Source of the DNA: Candidatus Bathyarchaeum sp.
GTDB lineage: Archaea; Thermoproteota; Bathyarchaeia; Bathyarchaeales; Bathyarchaeaceae
NCBI GenBank assembly: GCA_003096255.1
Contig: PIXS01000222.1
Location: 1 to 12,385 of the forward strand
Direction of reading: 5' to 3'
Length of the DNA stretch: 12,385 nt
Positions 1 through 6,951 of this stretch are shown one piece after another; positions within the stretch are counted from its first letter, which is position 1, and every line of letters starts with the position of its first letter. The notes beneath the pieces were generated by a model. The model was not told the DNA's origin and made no database searches. It worked only from the letters and a program-made list of their open reading frames with translations. The translations under genes and the position numbers were made by a program.

Positions 1-324
1 AGTCACTAACTGGATTCCAGTTATGAGACCTAGAGCCATGCACAAAGCGAATATTGCTAAAGAGATGATTATGCCAAACCTTCCAAGGCTTCGTGTAAAG
101 TCTGCCCTGAAGGAATCGGATTTCATGTCCAAGTCCACATCGTAAACGTTGTTAATTGCGTCTACTCCACTCCACAAACAGAAGGCAACAAATCCAAGAT
201 ATGTAGCCTCCGTCAGTGTGGGGTTTTGGGCTACAAGAAAGGTTGCTCCCATGGCTATCATGAACAGCATGAGTCCTCTTTCGAAGGAAATGAAAGTGAG
301 AAATCCTTTGACAGAGCCTAGCAT
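1..324 (-). CDS. UbiA-family prenyltransferase, N-terminal part (cut by window edge)
   Basis: The first 108 residues read in frame off the left edge of the window. Two hydrophobic segments (about residues 17-33 and 40-57) lead into an Asp-rich motif: N58, N59, D62, D64 and D66 in NNVYDVDLDMKSD. This matches the first prenyl-diphosphate/Mg2+ site (N-D-x-x-D-x-x-x-D) of the UbiA superfamily. A third hydrophobic segment follows at about 84-104. Family members move isoprenoid chains onto membrane acceptors; in archaea this includes geranylgeranyl transfer in ether-lipid synthesis, but the acceptor cannot be read from this fragment. The usual RP(I/L) after the Asp motif is not obvious here (DSFRADFTRSLG). 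The ATG at 324 is the first in-frame ATG after an upstream stop, and a TATA-like box at 345-355 puts transcription start almost on it, so the message is probably leaderless. It is divergent from the leu operon. Confidence 0.82.
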   Translation of the reverse strand, partial: MLGSVKGFLTFISFERGLMLFMIAMGATFLVAQNPTLTEATYLGFVAFCLWSGVDAINNVYDVDLDMKSDSFRADFTRSLGRFGIIISLAIFALCMALGLITGIQLVT

Positions 325-344
325 ACGGTCTAGGCAGGAGCATC

Positions 345-355
345 GGATAAAAAGC
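345..355 (-). promoter_or_regulatory. TATA-like promoter of the UbiA-family gene
   Basis: Read on the minus strand the sequence is GCTTTTTATCC. Its centre is about 26 bases upstream of the ATG at 324, the standard archaeal TATA-to-start distance, which implies a leaderless transcript. Confidence 0.5.
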
Positions 356-543
356 TTCCGTATCGCCTAAAGATTTTTAAGATGGGCTGTTGTTGGCTTT
401 TTAGAGGTTGTAAAATGAGGGATCGTTTCCTCCACCGATAAAGCGTTTCGTTTATTTACTCAAAGCTTTGTTAGCACAGCCTCTTATGGAACCGTTTTCA
501 TTGCATCAGACTACGAGACGTCAGTTTGCCGTGGAGCGGATAG

Positions 544-551
544 ATTTATAT
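544..551 (+). promoter_or_regulatory. TATA-like promoter of the leu operon
   Basis: ATTTATAT lies 29-36 bases before the leuC ATG, so the leader would be only a few bases long. A second candidate, TTTATTTA at 451-458, would give a leader of about 100 bases that keeps the ribosome-binding sequence GGTGA at 569-573. Which is used cannot be decided by eye. The rest of the 255-base gap between the UbiA-family gene and leuC (325-579) shows no gene or RNA that I recognise, only a 10-bp palindrome CAAAGCTTTG at 461-470. Confidence 0.45.
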
Positions 552-579
552 GGAAACTACAGATTGAAGGTGACGTACC

Positions 580-1848
580 ATGAACATAATAGAGAAGATA
601 TTAGCTAATGCTTCAGGAAAAAAGCATGTCTCCCCCGATGATATAGTAGAAGCAAACATCGACGTGGCAATGACCCATGACCTAACAGGTCCATTAGCCA
701 TCAAATCATTCAGAGAGATTGGAGCCAAAAAAGTCTGGGACAAAAACAAAGTAGTCATCATCCTAGACCACCTGGTTCCAGCCAGCTCAGTCATATCAGC
801 AGGCTTACACAAGATAGTAAGAAACTTTGCTGAAGAACAAAACATCGAAAACTTTTACGATGTGGGCAGGGGCGGAGTCTGCCACCAAGTAATGCCAGAA
901 AAGGGTCATGTCAGACCTGGAGAGGTGATTGTTGGCTCAGACTCTCACACATGCACTTATGGAGCATTCGGCGCCTTCGCAACTGGAATCGGCTCAACAG
1001 AGATGGCTGCCGTCTTCACAACAGGCAAACTGTGGTTTAGGGTGCCTGAAGTCATCAAAGTTGACGTGACAGGAGAATTCCAGAACTGGGTTACAGCCAA
1101 GGATATGACACTGAACATTATAGGCAAGATTGGCGCTGACGGCGCAATCTATAAGGGACTGGAGTTCAGCGGCTCCACAATAAGGGACATGACAGTTGAC
1201 GGCAGAATGGTTCTAAGCAACATGGCTGTGGAGATGGGAGCCAAAGCAGGCTTAATCGAACCAGACCAAAAAACGTTAGATTACGTTAATGCCAGAACCA
1301 ACAAGCCCTTCAAGGCAGTAAAAAGCGACTCCGACGCAGAATATGAACGGGTTGTAGATGTGGACGTTTCAGATTTGGAGCCTCAAGTTGCGGTTCCTCA
1401 CCAAGTTGACAACATCAAGCCAGTGTCCGAAATAGAGGGCACAGAAGTTAACCAAGCCTTCATAGGCTCATGCACAAACGGCAGACTAGAAGACCTGCAA
1501 TCCGCTGCCAAAATACTGAAAGGCAAAAAAATCAACAAGAACGTGCGGCTGATTGTGATTCCCGCATCCCAAGAAATCTACCTGAACGCCTTAAGCGAGG
1601 GCCTGATTCAAACTTTCATGAAATCGGGAGCCACAATAGGCAACCCTAACTGTGGTCCATGCTTAGGCGGACACATGGGAATCATGGCAGACGGCGAAGC
1701 CTGCATCAGCACATCCAACAGAAACTTCATCGGCAGAATGGGAAGCACCAAATCCTTCGTGTATTTGGCTTCTCCAGCCACGGTTGCGGCTTCAGCGTTA
1801 ACAGGAAAAATCACAGACCCACGAATAGTAATGGAGAAGGTGCAATAA
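580..1848 (+). CDS. leuC: 3-isopropylmalate dehydratase, large subunit
   Basis: This is the iron-sulfur subunit of isopropylmalate isomerase. It interconverts 2- and 3-isopropylmalate through a dehydrated intermediate, the second step of leucine synthesis, in the cytosol. The 422 residues fit the archaeal-type large subunit. The three [4Fe-4S] ligands are visible: C298 in GSCTNGR, and C358 and C361 in NCGPCLGGH. Other aconitase-superfamily signatures are GSDSHTCTYGAFGAFATGIG near residues 125-144 and the C-terminal NRNFIGRMGS with SPATVAASALTG. The ATG is preceded by GGTGA at a 6-base spacing. The small-subunit gene starts one base after the stop, so the two are surely cotranscribed. The large subunit alone cannot separate isopropylmalate isomerase from homoaconitase. 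The LeuD loop and the downstream dehydrogenase favour the leucine role. Confidence 0.93.
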   Translation: MNIIEKILANASGKKHVSPDDIVEANIDVAMTHDLTGPLAIKSFREIGAKKVWDKNKVVIILDHLVPASSVISAGLHKIVRNFAEEQNIENFYDVGRGGVCHQVMPEKGHVRPGEVIVGSDSHTCTYGAFGAFATGIGSTEMAAVFTTGKLWFRVPEVIKVDVTGEFQNWVTAKDMTLNIIGKIGADGAIYKGLEFSGSTIRDMTVDGRMVLSNMAVEMGAKAGLIEPDQKTLDYVNARTNKPFKAVKSDSDAEYERVVDVDVSDLEPQVAVPHQVDNIKPVSEIEGTEVNQAFIGSCTNGRLEDLQSAAKILKGKKINKNVRLIVIPASQEIYLNALSEGLIQTFMKSGATIGNPNCGPCLGGHMGIMADGEACISTSNRNFIGRMGSTKSFVYLASPATVAASALTGKITDPRIVMEKVQ

Positions 1849-1849
1849 G

Positions 1850-2350
1850 ATGGCAATAAGTGGAAAGGCAATCAAGTTTGGCGCCAACATAGACACAGAC
1901 GTCATTCTGCCAGGACCATACCTGGTTCACACAGACCCATACGAACTAGCAAAACATGCCATGGCAGGCTTAGATGAGGAGTTCCCAAAGAAAGCAGCTG
2001 AGGGCGTAATCGTTGTTGGCGACAAAAACTTTGGCTGTGGCTCAAGCAGGGAACAGGCACCAATCGCACTGAAGTATGCGGGAGTCAAATGTGTGTTAGC
2101 TGAATCCTTTGCCCGCATCTTCTACAGGAACGCAATAACCATAGGCTTACCTGTTCTGGTATGCACGGGAATTTCAAACAAAGTTAATGAAGGAGACATG
2201 TTGACTGTGAACCTGCAGACAGGCAAAGTTGAAGACAAATCAAATGGCTCTGTGATGCAGGCAACCAAGCTTCCAGAATTCATCATGGAAATTCTTGATG
2301 ATGGAGGATTAATTGAACACTTGAAAAGGAGAATTGAAACAAATGAGTAA
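1850..2350 (+). CDS. leuD: 3-isopropylmalate dehydratase, small subunit
   Basis: This swivelling-domain partner of LeuC contributes substrate-recognising residues. At 166 residues it has archaeal small-subunit length. It opens with NIDTDVILPGPYLVHTDP and carries the active-site loop GCGSSREQAP (C63 to R67). The flexible loop at residues 24-28 is Y-L-V-H-T. In Methanocaldococcus jannaschii, Arg at position 26 marks homoaconitase (MJ1271) and Val marks isopropylmalate isomerase (MJ1277). Position 26 here is Val, in the same numbering, so isopropylmalate is the likely substrate. Its last eight bases overlap the next gene, a sign of translational coupling. Confidence 0.93.
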   Translation: MAISGKAIKFGANIDTDVILPGPYLVHTDPYELAKHAMAGLDEEFPKKAAEGVIVVGDKNFGCGSSREQAPIALKYAGVKCVLAESFARIFYRNAITIGLPVLVCTGISNKVNEGDMLTVNLQTGKVEDKSNGSVMQATKLPEFIMEILDDGGLIEHLKRRIETNE

Positions 2351-3374
2351 ATACAAAATATCTTTAATCCCAGGGGACGGAATAGGACCCGAACTATCAG
2401 AAGCAACCACAGAAATATTGAAGGCAGTCCAACAAAAATTTGACATCAACCTCGACATAATCAAGGTTGAAGCTGGCGACAGCACCTTCGAAAAAACGGG
2501 AGAGGCACTTCCAGAAGAAACCATAGAAATGATCAGAAACTCTCACGCATGCATGAAGGGGCCAGTAGGAGAAACAGCCGCCGACGTCATCGTCAGACTG
2601 CGAATCATGTTTGACCTATACGCTAACCTGCGCCCAATCAAAACTTACCCACCTGTTCCAAGCTTGAAACCTGACATTGACATGATTTTCGTTCGAGAAA
2701 ACACAGAAGACGTGTACAGGGGAATAGAATTTGAGATGGAAGACACTGCCATCTGCCTACGAGTCATAACCAAGAAAAACAGCGAAAGGATAGCACGGAA
2801 GGCTTTCGAAACAGCCAGAAGAAGAAACGGCAAAAAACGAGTTACAGCAATCCACAAAGCAAACGTCATGAAGAAGACTTGTGGACTCTTCGCGCGGACA
2901 TGCAGGGAAGTGGCGAAGCAGTATCCAGACATAGCCTTTAATGAGTTGTATGTTGATGCTGCGTCAATGCGGCTGATTAAGGAGCCTGAAACCTTTGACG
3001 TCTTTGTCACCCCAAACATGTTCGGTGACATATTGTCTGATGAGGCAGCGCAGCTTATCGGAGGCTTAGGTATGGCTCCTGGAGCAAACATCGGCGACGA
3101 CTTCGCGTTGTTTGAGCCTATTCACGGTTCAGCGCCTAACAGGGCAGGAAAACAGACAGCCAACCCAATCTCGATGATACTATCAGCAAAGATGATGCTG
3201 GATTGGCTAGGCGAAAAATATGACGACAAAGAATGCTTGAAAGCAGCCCAAGCCATAGAAGATGCAGTAGCAGAAACACTACGCAAAGGCAAAGACGTTA
3301 TTCCTGATATGGGCGGCAAAGCCAAAACCATAGAAATGGCACAAGCCATGGCTAAAGAAATCATAAACAGCTAG
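2343..3374 (+). CDS. leuB: 3-isopropylmalate dehydrogenase (beta-decarboxylating, NAD(P)-dependent)
   Basis: This enzyme oxidises and decarboxylates 3-isopropylmalate to 2-oxoisocaproate using Mg2+/Mn2+ and NAD(P). The 343 residues carry the family landmarks: GDGIGPE (11-17), R87 and R97 ten apart, Y125 in ENTEDVYRG, K172, and metal ligands D205, D229 and D233 with the same spacing as Thermus IPMDH (217/241/245). Val84 occupies the site of Arg85 in Thermus homoisocitrate dehydrogenase, where an Arg-to-Val change is known to give isopropylmalate activity, so the residue supports LeuB. One oddity is the cofactor loop HGSAPNRAGK: N266 replaces the Asp usual in NAD enzymes or the Lys of NADP isocitrate dehydrogenases. 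I chose the ATG at 2343 because AAGGAGA lies 10 bases upstream; a TTG at 2334 is almost on top of that site. It overlaps leuD by 8 bases. Confidence 0.9.
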   Translation: MSKYKISLIPGDGIGPELSEATTEILKAVQQKFDINLDIIKVEAGDSTFEKTGEALPEETIEMIRNSHACMKGPVGETAADVIVRLRIMFDLYANLRPIKTYPPVPSLKPDIDMIFVRENTEDVYRGIEFEMEDTAICLRVITKKNSERIARKAFETARRRNGKKRVTAIHKANVMKKTCGLFARTCREVAKQYPDIAFNELYVDAASMRLIKEPETFDVFVTPNMFGDILSDEAAQLIGGLGMAPGANIGDDFALFEPIHGSAPNRAGKQTANPISMILSAKMMLDWLGEKYDDKECLKAAQAIEDAVAETLRKGKDVIPDMGGKAKTIEMAQAMAKEIINS

Positions 3375-3386
3375 GAAGGAAGAAGT

Positions 3387-4898
3387 ATGAAACAGGGGGA
3401 ATATGTTCGGATCTTCGATACCACGTTACGTGATGGAGAGCAGACGCCAGGCGTCTCTTTAACCACTGAAGAGAAGCTGGAGATAGCACGGCAGCTAGAC
3501 AAGCTGGGCGTAGACACCATCGAGGCTGGGACTCCGATAAGTTCTGAGGGAGAACAGAGAGCAGCCAAGGAGATAGCCGCAGCAGGATTAGATGCTGAAG
3601 TTTGTGGTTTAGCCCGCACTACAAGAAAGGACATTGATATTGCCATAGGCTGTGACGTTGACGCGGTTCACACTTTCATTTCCACTTCAGAAGTTCAGAT
3701 GAAGTATGCAGTGAACATGACTCCAGAAGAGGTTCTGGCAAGCTCCATAGACTCGATAGAGTACATTAAAAGCCACGGCTTAGTCTGCGAGTACTCTCCA
3801 ATGGACGCCTCAAGAACAGACAGAACGTTCCTGAAACAGATATGCAAGGCAGCAGAAGAGGCTGGAGCTGACCGAATAAACATCCCTGACACGGTGGGCA
3901 TAATGATTCCCACAACCATGCAGCAGCTAATATCAGACGTCAAAAGCGTAGTCAAGGTTCCTATAAGCGTGCACTGCCACAACGACTTCGGCATGGCAGT
4001 AGCCAACTCTTTAGCAGGAGTCGAGGCGGGAGCAGCGCAGATTCATGTTGCAGTTAACGGTTTAGGAGAGAGAGCTGGAAACGCTGCCCTAGAGGAAGTG
4101 GCAGTTGCCCTAGATTTAATCTACAAACGCAAGACCGGAATAGATCCTAAGCAGCTTTATGACACTTCAAGGTTAGTAGCCAAGTTAACGGGAATGATGA
4201 TTCAGGCAAACAAAGCCATCGTAGGCGAGAACGCCTTCTCTCACGAATCAGGAATCCACACCCGTGGAGTTACAGTGGCGCCATCAACCTTTGAGCCCAT
4301 CAAACCTGAGTTTGTTGGAAGAAAACGTAAGCTAGTTGCCGGAAAACTGGCAGGCACCAGCGGAATAAGAGCGGAGCTAGAAGAGTCGGGACTGCATCCC
4401 ACTAAGGACCAGCTTGCAGAGGTCGTTAAAATAGTCAAGGAGCTGGGTGACAAGGGCAAGAAAGTTACTGATGCTGACGTGTTAGCTATTGCTAGGTCAA
4501 TTATGGGCAAGGTTGTTAAGGAGAAGCGGATTGTTGACTTGGCTGGCTTCTCTGTTGTTACGGGAATAGGTGTTATTCCCACAGCCTCAGTTAGGCTTGT
4601 GCTGGATGGTAAAGAGTATGTCGCTTCTGAGACAGGCTTTGGTCCTGTTGACGCAGCAATAAAAGCAGTCCAGAAACTAACATCGCCGTTGGTGAATGTC
4701 CGCTTGAAAGAATACCGCATAGAAGCTACGACTGGCGGCTCGGATGCCATCGGAGAGGTCATTATCAAGGTTGAGGACAAGGACGGTAATGTGGTTTCTT
4801 CGCGGGCAGTCAACGAGGACATTGTTATGGCAAGCGTAGAAGCTATGATAGATGGCATCAACAAAAGCCTACTGAAAAGCAGAAACCGCAAAAAATAA
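3387..4898 (+). CDS. leuA: 2-isopropylmalate synthase with C-terminal regulatory domain
   Basis: This is the Claisen-condensing enzyme that joins acetyl-CoA and 2-oxoisovalerate, the committed step to leucine. The 503 residues divide into three parts. A TIM-barrel (about 5-270) has R15 and D16 in DTTLRDGEQTPG, metal ligands H196 and H198 in HCHND, and NGLGERAGN. A linker contains H286, E287 and H291 in HESGIHTRG. A C-terminal LeuA allosteric domain (about 380-495) contains GFGPVDAAIKA and GGSDAIGEV. The allosteric domain points to feedback by an end product and argues against AksA/NifV-type homocitrate synthases, which lack it. Citramalate synthase (CimA) shares the full architecture and is the main alternative, but placement behind leuC-leuD-leuB favours leucine. 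GGAAGGA precedes the ATG, and the gap from leuB is 12 bases. Confidence 0.9.
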   Translation: MKQGEYVRIFDTTLRDGEQTPGVSLTTEEKLEIARQLDKLGVDTIEAGTPISSEGEQRAAKEIAAAGLDAEVCGLARTTRKDIDIAIGCDVDAVHTFISTSEVQMKYAVNMTPEEVLASSIDSIEYIKSHGLVCEYSPMDASRTDRTFLKQICKAAEEAGADRINIPDTVGIMIPTTMQQLISDVKSVVKVPISVHCHNDFGMAVANSLAGVEAGAAQIHVAVNGLGERAGNAALEEVAVALDLIYKRKTGIDPKQLYDTSRLVAKLTGMMIQANKAIVGENAFSHESGIHTRGVTVAPSTFEPIKPEFVGRKRKLVAGKLAGTSGIRAELEESGLHPTKDQLAEVVKIVKELGDKGKKVTDADVLAIARSIMGKVVKEKRIVDLAGFSVVTGIGVIPTASVRLVLDGKEYVASETGFGPVDAAIKAVQKLTSPLVNVRLKEYRIEATTGGSDAIGEVIIKVEDKDGNVVSSRAVNEDIVMASVEAMIDGINKSLLKSRNRKK

Positions 4899-4934
4899 CG
4901 CAATAATCTAGCTAGGCTTCTTGAACAGACCAAA

Positions 4935-4968
4935 AGCACTGAAATAAGTGCTGAAATATCCTCTTTTT
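4935..4968 (+). terminator. Probable terminator of the leu operon
   Basis: AGCACT and AGTGCT form a perfect 6-bp stem with a 6-base loop (4935-4952). A T-rich stretch ending in five Ts follows at 4961-4968. It lies 37 bases after the leuA stop. The stem is short, so the T tract may matter more than the hairpin in an archaeon. Confidence 0.5.
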
Positions 4969-5005
4969 GAGTTAAAAAAAGGACTGGGAAGGCTGCAAAA
5001 AATTA

Positions 5006-5057
5006 GGTCAAGAAAATTTGACTAAACTGATACCTTAATTGGTCAAGAAAGTTTCAC
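5006..5057 (+). repeat. Two direct repeats upstream of the acyltransferase promoter
   Basis: GGTCAAGAAAATTTGAC (5006-5022) and GGTCAAGAAAGTTTCAC (5041-5057) match at 15 of 17 positions and are 35 bp apart. The first copy is also an inverted repeat, GTCAA-N6-TTGAC. The second copy ends 8 bases before a TATA-like box, a plausible position for a regulator site. Confidence 0.5.
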
Positions 5058-5065
5058 AAAAACCC

Positions 5066-5073
5066 TTTTACAC
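5066..5073 (+). promoter_or_regulatory. TATA-like promoter of the acyltransferase/SGNH pair
   Basis: TTTTACAC follows the direct repeats. Transcription would start near 5096-5098, leaving a leader of about 60 bases before the TTG start at 5156. That is longer than the other leaders inferred here. Confidence 0.4.
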
Positions 5074-5097
5074 GTAGAACGGGCAGAATTTTTTGTT

Positions 5098-5181
5098 ATG
5101 GATAGTTTTCTTGAAGGGTCTCCGCAAGCGGGAATAACGCATATGGAGGATAACTTTGTCAAAGAAACTAAACCAGATTAG
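5098..5181 (+). other. Possible leader ORF overlapping the acyltransferase start
   Basis: A 27-codon ORF (MDSFLEGSPQAG at its start) begins with an ATG that coincides with the transcription start predicted from the TATA-like box at 5066-5073, so it could be translated leaderless. It runs in another frame through the acyltransferase ribosome-binding site GGAGG (5145-5149) and TTG start, and stops 26 bases inside that gene. Translating it would interfere with, or couple to, acyltransferase initiation. It could equally be chance. Confidence 0.2.
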
Positions 5182-6256
5182 AGGACGCCCTGTTTATGTT
5201 GACCTGATTCGAACTGTAGCCATGATAGGAGTTATCATGCTTCATGCATCAGGTCGATGGCTGATAACAAGTCAAGAACTCAGTCAAATGAGTCACCTAG
5301 AAATTGTCCGCTGGACTGTCGTTGACGTTTACCAGAGCATGTCCGTGCTTTCGGTTCCACTGTTCCTGATGTTGACTGGCGCCCTTTTGCTTCAACCCAA
5401 AAAACAGGAAAGTCTAAGCGTTTTCTTTAAGAAACGATGGGCAAGAATAGGTTTGCCCTTCATTTTTTGGACCAGCGCCTATTTTGTTTGGGACTTTCTG
5501 GTCAAAGACATACCCTTTAATGCAAGCGTCATCATCCAGGGATTGCTTAATGGACCTTACACTCACTTGTGGTACATGTATGTACTCGTTGGCTTGTATC
5601 TTTTGACGCCCATCCTCCGCATATTCGTTGCTCATGCAGACCAGACAATGATGAAGTATTTTGTTATACTGTGGTTTGTGGGCGTAGCCACTATACCATT
5701 TTTCAACCTGTTGACCATTTTCCAGTTGCACCGCGACGTTTTCGCACTCACAGGATACATAGGATATTTTGTGTTAGGCGCATACCTTTCTACCGTAAAA
5801 ATGCGGCGCCGAACCAGTGCGGCTTTGATGATTGCTGGCATAGCTTTGACTGCTTTTGGCACGTATGTGATGGCAGCAGCTGACCGAGGACCAGAAATGT
5901 ACTTCTTCCAAGAATATCTTAGCCCGACCGTGATTTTGGCATCAGTTATGGTCTTTATGATGCTGTTGACTGTTAAGCCGCCCACGGTTCAGAAGGATTC
6001 GGCGCCCTCCAGATTAAGTAAACTTGTCAAGTTGATTAGTCAAAATACTTTGCCGATATACCTGTTCCACGTCATGATAATTGAAATCATTCAACAAGGG
6101 TATCTGGGCTTCACCATTAACCGTCACACATTGAATTCCATCATTGAGATTCCGTTATTGACAACGATTGTCCTGTTTGTTACTCTTGCGCTAATTCTTT
6201 TATGGAAAAAAGTGCCATACTTCAAGAGACTAATTGGTTGTGCATCTAACATTTAA
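5156..6256 (+). CDS. Membrane acyltransferase, acyltransferase-3 family
   Basis: This integral membrane protein of 366 residues has about ten hydrophobic segments spread from residue 21 to 351. Near the N-terminus, R19 and H30 in YVDLIRTVAMIGVIMLH form the R-x10-H motif of acyltransferase-3 (OafB/OatA/NodX-like) proteins, where the His takes part in acyl transfer. Such proteins pass acetyl or other acyl groups from the cytosolic donor across the membrane to sugars. FxW/WYMYVLVGLYLL near 137 and YLFHVMIIE near 300 also fit the family. The start is TTG, supported by GGAGG 6 bases upstream; no in-frame ATG precedes the conserved motif. An SGNH hydrolase gene follows 18 bases later. In bacterial OatA both domains are one polypeptide, so the pair probably works together on an extracellular glycan. 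The acceptor is unknown. Confidence 0.88.
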   Translation: MSKKLNQIRGRPVYVDLIRTVAMIGVIMLHASGRWLITSQELSQMSHLEIVRWTVVDVYQSMSVLSVPLFLMLTGALLLQPKKQESLSVFFKKRWARIGLPFIFWTSAYFVWDFLVKDIPFNASVIIQGLLNGPYTHLWYMYVLVGLYLLTPILRIFVAHADQTMMKYFVILWFVGVATIPFFNLLTIFQLHRDVFALTGYIGYFVLGAYLSTVKMRRRTSAALMIAGIALTAFGTYVMAAADRGPEMYFFQEYLSPTVILASVMVFMMLLTVKPPTVQKDSAPSRLSKLVKLISQNTLPIYLFHVMIIEIIQQGYLGFTINRHTLNSIIEIPLLTTIVLFVTLALILLWKKVPYFKRLIGCASNI

Positions 6257-6274
6257 CAAGGATAAAAACACAAA

Positions 6275-6940
6275 ATGAAAAAAGAAAAATTAAGACTGCT
6301 GGCTGCGGCATTAGCCATCCTGCTTGCAACGTCAGGAATAACAGCATATTTCATTTTTGAAGTACTAAACAAGGAACCATCACCAGATGCAATCCGTGTT
6401 GCATGCGTCGGCGACAGCCTCACCCAATCAACATTTTATCCCCTTGAACTTTCCACACACCTTGGTAGCAGTTATATGGTCCGCAATTTTGGTGTTGGCT
6501 CCACAACAGTTTCTCTTGATTCTGAAACACCGTACATGAACACCAGCACATTCGAGAACGCTTTGGAGTTTGAGCCTGACACGGTGATCATTATGCTGGG
6601 AACCAATGATGCTCAGCCAAGCCTTCATCAGTATAACGTAAGTTTCGTGGACGATTACGTGACGCTAATCTCCGAGTTCCAGAAGCTTTCAACTAACCCA
6701 GAAATTTGGATTGTGTTGCCTCCTCCGATTTTCAGTGATCAAGGCGGCAAAATAAGCCCCGAATACTTCGTGAACACCCTAATTCCCCTCATCGAACAGG
6801 TGGCAAGCCAAACAAATTTGCCAACAATCGACGTGTTTTCGGCTTTGGCTGACCACTCTGACTACTTTCCTGACGGAGTTCACCCTAATTATGTAGGCGC
6901 AGAACTAATTGCTGACGAAATATACAAGACACTAAAGTGA
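6275..6940 (+). CDS. Membrane-anchored SGNH/GDSL-family hydrolase or O-acyltransferase domain protein
   Basis: The protein has 221 residues. One N-terminal membrane segment (about 6-28) is followed by an SGNH domain with all four blocks: nucleophile S48 in VGDSLTQ, G75 in NFGVGSTT, N111 in MLGTNDAQ, and D200 with H203 in PDGVHPN. Since the anchor precedes the catalytic domain, the active site should face outside the cell. Alone it reads as an esterase. Lying 18 bases behind an acyltransferase-3 gene, it more likely receives the acyl group carried across the membrane and transfers it to a glycan, as the SGNH domain of OatA or PatB does, or it removes such groups. AAGGA lies 12 bases before the ATG. 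Its stop is 11 bases from the convergent permease gene. Confidence 0.87.
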   Translation: MKKEKLRLLAAALAILLATSGITAYFIFEVLNKEPSPDAIRVACVGDSLTQSTFYPLELSTHLGSSYMVRNFGVGSTTVSLDSETPYMNTSTFENALEFEPDTVIIMLGTNDAQPSLHQYNVSFVDDYVTLISEFQKLSTNPEIWIVLPPPIFSDQGGKISPEYFVNTLIPLIEQVASQTNLPTIDVFSALADHSDYFPDGVHPNYVGAELIADEIYKTLK

Positions 6941-6951
6941 GTCGGGTAGCG

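Noticed and set aside
382..441. Short reading frame of 19 codons (MGCCWLFRGCK at its start)
   Set aside because: It has no ribosome-binding site or recognisable feature, and its Cys/Trp-rich composition is typical of chance frames.
461..470. 10-bp palindrome CAAAGCTTTG between the UbiA-family gene and leuC
   Set aside because: A perfect 10-bp palindrome is expected by chance about once per kilobase; there is no second copy and no fixed relation to a TATA box.
2645..3091. Long antisense reading frame of 148 codons inside leuB
   Set aside because: It is complementary to a strongly conserved enzyme, has no ribosome-binding site or recognisable domain, and its composition mirrors leuB codons.
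580..3374. Homoaconitase/homoisocitrate dehydrogenase (lysine or coenzyme B pathway) reading of the operon
   Set aside because: The LeuD loop has Val, not Arg, at position 26; LeuB has Val84 where homoisocitrate dehydrogenase has Arg; and LeuA carries the leucine-type allosteric domain.
4241..4939. Long antisense reading frame of 232 codons at the end of leuA
   Set aside because: It is a Ser/Thr/Leu-rich mirror of the leuA regulatory domain, with no family features and no promoter of its own that I could see.
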